Below, one piece after another: positions 61,232 to 64,000 of a stretch of DNA of 64,000 nucleotides. The notes under the pieces were generated by a model that had not been told where the DNA came from, ran no database searches, and worked only from the letters and a program-made list of their open reading frames with translations. Source of the stretch: Pseudarthrobacter sp. NIBRBAC000502770 (GTDB lineage: Bacteria > Actinomycetota > Actinomycetes > Actinomycetales > Micrococcaceae); the NCBI RefSeq assembly GCF_006517815.1, contig NZ_CP041198.1, forward strand, positions 4,278,001 through 4,342,000. Direction: 5' to 3'. How positions within the stretch are numbered: the first letter of the stretch is position 1; each line of letters starts with the position of its first letter. The translations under genes were made by a program, and so were the position numbers.

Positions 61232-62062
61232 CTAGATCTGGTTCTTCAGGTCCGCCACGGAGTTGAGCACCTGGTTGGGCCGGAACGGGTACGCGGCGAT
61301 GTCGTCCTTGTGCGTGATGCCGCTGAGGACAAGGACGGTGTGCAGGCCGGCCTCCATGCCGGCAATGATGTCCGTGTCCATCCGGTCACCGATCATGGCG
61401 GTGGTCTCTGAGTGTGCGTCGATCTGGTTCATCGCAGACCGGAACATCATGGGGTTCGGCTTGCCCACAATGTACGGTTCGCGGCCGGTGGCCTTGGTAA
61501 TCAGGGCCGCGATGGCACCCGTCGCCGGCATGGGACCGTCCTTGGAAGGGCCGGTTGCGTCCGGGTTGGTGGCAATGAACCGGGCACCGGCGAGGATCAG
61601 GCGGATGGCCATGGTGATGGCCTCGAAGGAGTACGTGCGCGTCTCGCCAAGCACCACGAAGTCCGGGTTCTGGTCGGTGAGGATGAAGCCGGCCTCATGC
61701 AGCGCCGTCGTGAGCCCCGCCTCACCGATCGTGTAGGCGCGGTTGCCGGACTCTGAGCCCCGCACCTGGTCCTTGAGGAACTGCGCCGTGGCCAGCGCCG
61801 AAGTCCAGATGTTTTCCTCCGGAATTTCCAGGCCGGAGGAACGCAGGCGGGCGGCAAGGTCGCGCGGGGTGAAGATGGAGTTGTTGGTCAGCACCAGGAA
61901 CCGCTTGGACGTATCCACCCAGCGCTGGATCAGCTCGGCCGCGCCGGGAATGGGCTGGTTTTCGTGCACCAGGACGCCATCCATGTCCGTCAGCCAGCAC
62001 TCGATCTCCTGGCCGCTGCGGTACACCGAAGGGTTGCCTGTTACCTCGTCTGCTTCTGCCAT
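61232..62062 (-). CDS. HAD-IIA family phosphatase (NagD-like)
   Basis: Protein of 276 aa. Motif I is CWLTDMDGVLVHENQPIPGA (nucleophile Asp and the +2 Asp), motif II is FLVLTNNSIFT, motif III includes EPYIVGKPNPMMF, and motif IV is MIGDRMDTDIIAGMEAGLHT. A C2-type cap lies between motifs II and III. Relatives dephosphorylate nucleotides or sugar phosphates such as UMP (NagD). It is divergent from trmH; the gap is 52 bp. Confidence 0.92.
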   Translation of the reverse strand: MAEADEVTGNPSVYRSGQEIECWLTDMDGVLVHENQPIPGAAELIQRWVDTSKRFLVLTNNSIFTPRDLAARLRSSGLEIPEENIWTSALATAQFLKDQVRGSESGNRAYTIGEAGLTTALHEAGFILTDQNPDFVVLGETRTYSFEAITMAIRLILAGARFIATNPDATGPSKDGPMPATGAIAALITKATGREPYIVGKPNPMMFRSAMNQIDAHSETTAMIGDRMDTDIIAGMEAGLHTVLVLSGITHKDDIAAYPFRPNQVLNSVADLKNQI

Positions 62063-62114
62063 GCCTGCCTCCGCCTGTGATGGTTGCCCGAAGAGTCCAG
62101 TCTAGTGTTGAAGG

Positions 62115-62789
62115 GTGAACCAAATGCCCGGCATGACAGACGAACCCGACCACCAGCCCGGGGAGGCCGAACCCGCAAAGGCGGAGGTCGGCGTCGGGCC
62201 CTGGGAGGGGGAACTGCCCGAAGGCGACCATTGGGACCCCGACCTCCTGGCCGACGGTGACCGGCGCAATGTGCTGGACAAATACCGCTACTGGAAGCAT
62301 GAGGCGATCGTGGCAGAGCTGGATTCGCGGCGGCACAACTTCCACGTGGCCATCGAAAACTGGCAGCACGACCTCAACATCGGAACAGTGGTGCGCACCG
62401 CCAACGCCTTCCTCGCCAAAGAGGTGCACATCATCGGACGACGGCGGTGGAACCGGCGCGGAGCCATGGTCACCGACCGCTACCAGCACGTCCGCCACCA
62501 CCCCACGGTGGAGGATTTTGTCCAGTGGGCGCAGGGGGAGGGGCTCGCGATCATCGGCATCGACATTTTCCCGGACTCTGTGCCCCTGGAGACCTACGAG
62601 CTGCCGCGCGACTGCGTGCTGGTGTTCGGGCAGGAGGGCCCGGGCCTGACCCCGGAAGTCCATCAGGCCGCTGCCGCCACCCTTTCCATCGAGCAGTTCG
62701 GCTCCACCCGTTCGATCAACGCCGCATCCGCCGCGGCCATCGCCATGCACGCCTGGATCCGCCGGCACGTCTTCAACCAGCGCGTGTGA
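62115..62789 (+). CDS. SpoU/TrmH-family RNA 2'-O-methyltransferase
   Basis: Protein of 224 aa from GTG 62115. An acidic N-terminal 50 residues precede the SPOUT knot: HDLNIGTVVRTANAFLAKEV (motif 1, Asn and Arg), CVLVFGQEGPGLTPEV (motif 2), and FGSTRSINAASAAAIAMHAW (motif 3). It methylates a 2'-hydroxyl in tRNA or rRNA with SAM; the target is not defined by sequence. It precedes fba on the same strand, a gene order I recall as common in Micrococcaceae. Confidence 0.93.
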   Translation: MNQMPGMTDEPDHQPGEAEPAKAEVGVGPWEGELPEGDHWDPDLLADGDRRNVLDKYRYWKHEAIVAELDSRRHNFHVAIENWQHDLNIGTVVRTANAFLAKEVHIIGRRRWNRRGAMVTDRYQHVRHHPTVEDFVQWAQGEGLAIIGIDIFPDSVPLETYELPRDCVLVFGQEGPGLTPEVHQAAAATLSIEQFGSTRSINAASAAAIAMHAWIRRHVFNQRV

Positions 62790-62911
62790 GTATTACCAAC
62801 CCGTGACCCGAAACACCCGGGCCGCCGGGGAATGGCTAGGATGGTGCCAAGCCGTAAGCGGTCTACTTGAGGGTCATCCACCCACAGACGAAACTCAGCA
62901 GAGGAGCCAGC

Positions 62912-63931
<1,020 letters not shown>

Positions 63932-64000
63932 ATGTCGGACGAGTTCCGCCGCAACCTGATGGGGCCGGAGCCCACGCTCCTGCCTGCCGAAACCGAGGTG
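63932..64000 (+). CDS. Start of a DUF3151-domain protein (3' end outside window)
   Basis: The ATG directly follows the fba stop codon. The 23 visible residues (MSDEFRRNLMGPEPTLLPAE, then TEV) match the N-terminus of the small actinobacterial DUF3151 proteins (N-L-x-G-P-E-P-T-x-L-P), which are commonly encoded next to fba. Function unknown; the remainder lies outside the window. Confidence 0.7.
   Translation, partial: MSDEFRRNLMGPEPTLLPAETEV

Overview
The window is high-GC actinobacterial DNA (many GTG/TTG starts, GGAG ribosome sites, dense ATGA/GTGA overlaps). Gene content and order (hutU-hutH under an IclR regulator, Asp23/AmaP operon, fba followed by a DUF3151 gene, DUF222/HNH fragment) suggest an Arthrobacter/Pseudarthrobacter-type member of the Micrococcaceae. 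It reads as ordinary chromosome rich in catabolic and transport genes. I saw no transposase, integrase, phage module, CRISPR array or rRNA.

Layout. 1-5.2 kb: the 3' end of a DUF222/HNH-type gene, then an IclR regulator and the histidine-degradation genes hutU and hutH; hutG lies at 12.7 kb. 5.2-12.6 kb: small hypotheticals, a fumarylacetoacetate-hydrolase-family enzyme, and a tricarboxylate uptake operon (tctC-tctB-tctA-usp) divergent from a CitA/CitB-like two-component system. 13.9-25.7 kb: a CPA1 antiporter, an NCS2 permease, a CopC protein, a minimal Rossmann flavoprotein, a tandem universal stress protein, a rifampin-phosphotransferase/PEP-synthase-like enzyme carrying a GGGGAT repeat, and a LolA-like protein with an ABC exporter. 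25.7-30.9 kb: a P60 endopeptidase, a CDF metal exporter, a zincin, an EamA transporter and a frameshifted PHP protein. 31.05-31.41 kb: tRNA-Glu, tRNA-Asp and tRNA-Phe.

32-42.7 kb is the most coherent accessory system: a secreted GH68 levansucrase, the five-gene Asp23/AmaP envelope-stress operon, a GH13 glucosidase, and a binding-protein-dependent sugar importer without its own ATPase, ending in a LacI-type regulator. A nearly identical 18-bp operator lies upstream of levansucrase and in the divergent glucosidase/importer promoter 6 kb away, which points to one sucrose/fructan regulon.

42.7-54.3 kb: a conserved unknown, xthA, a valine-degradation operon (3-hydroxyisobutyryl-CoA hydrolase, mmsB, enoyl-CoA hydratase), a MerR-TipAS regulator with its operator, cspA, and an acetoacetate/ketone-body operon (scoA-atoE-scoB-thiolase) divergent from an IclR regulator whose two matching 15-bp operators are visible. 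54.4-64 kb: nadE, an FAD monooxygenase reading in frame into pyrE, a flavin reductase divergent from an ArsR regulator, a frameshifted GAF-ANTAR gene followed by a STAS-like gene, a Tat-type alpha/beta hydrolase, and the housekeeping run HAD phosphatase, trmH, fba and the start of a DUF3151 gene.

Two genes carry single-base frameshifts next to short homopolymers. These could be real lesions or sequencing errors, and the sequence alone does not decide. Motif and family calls rest on reading the proteins by eye; no database search was run.
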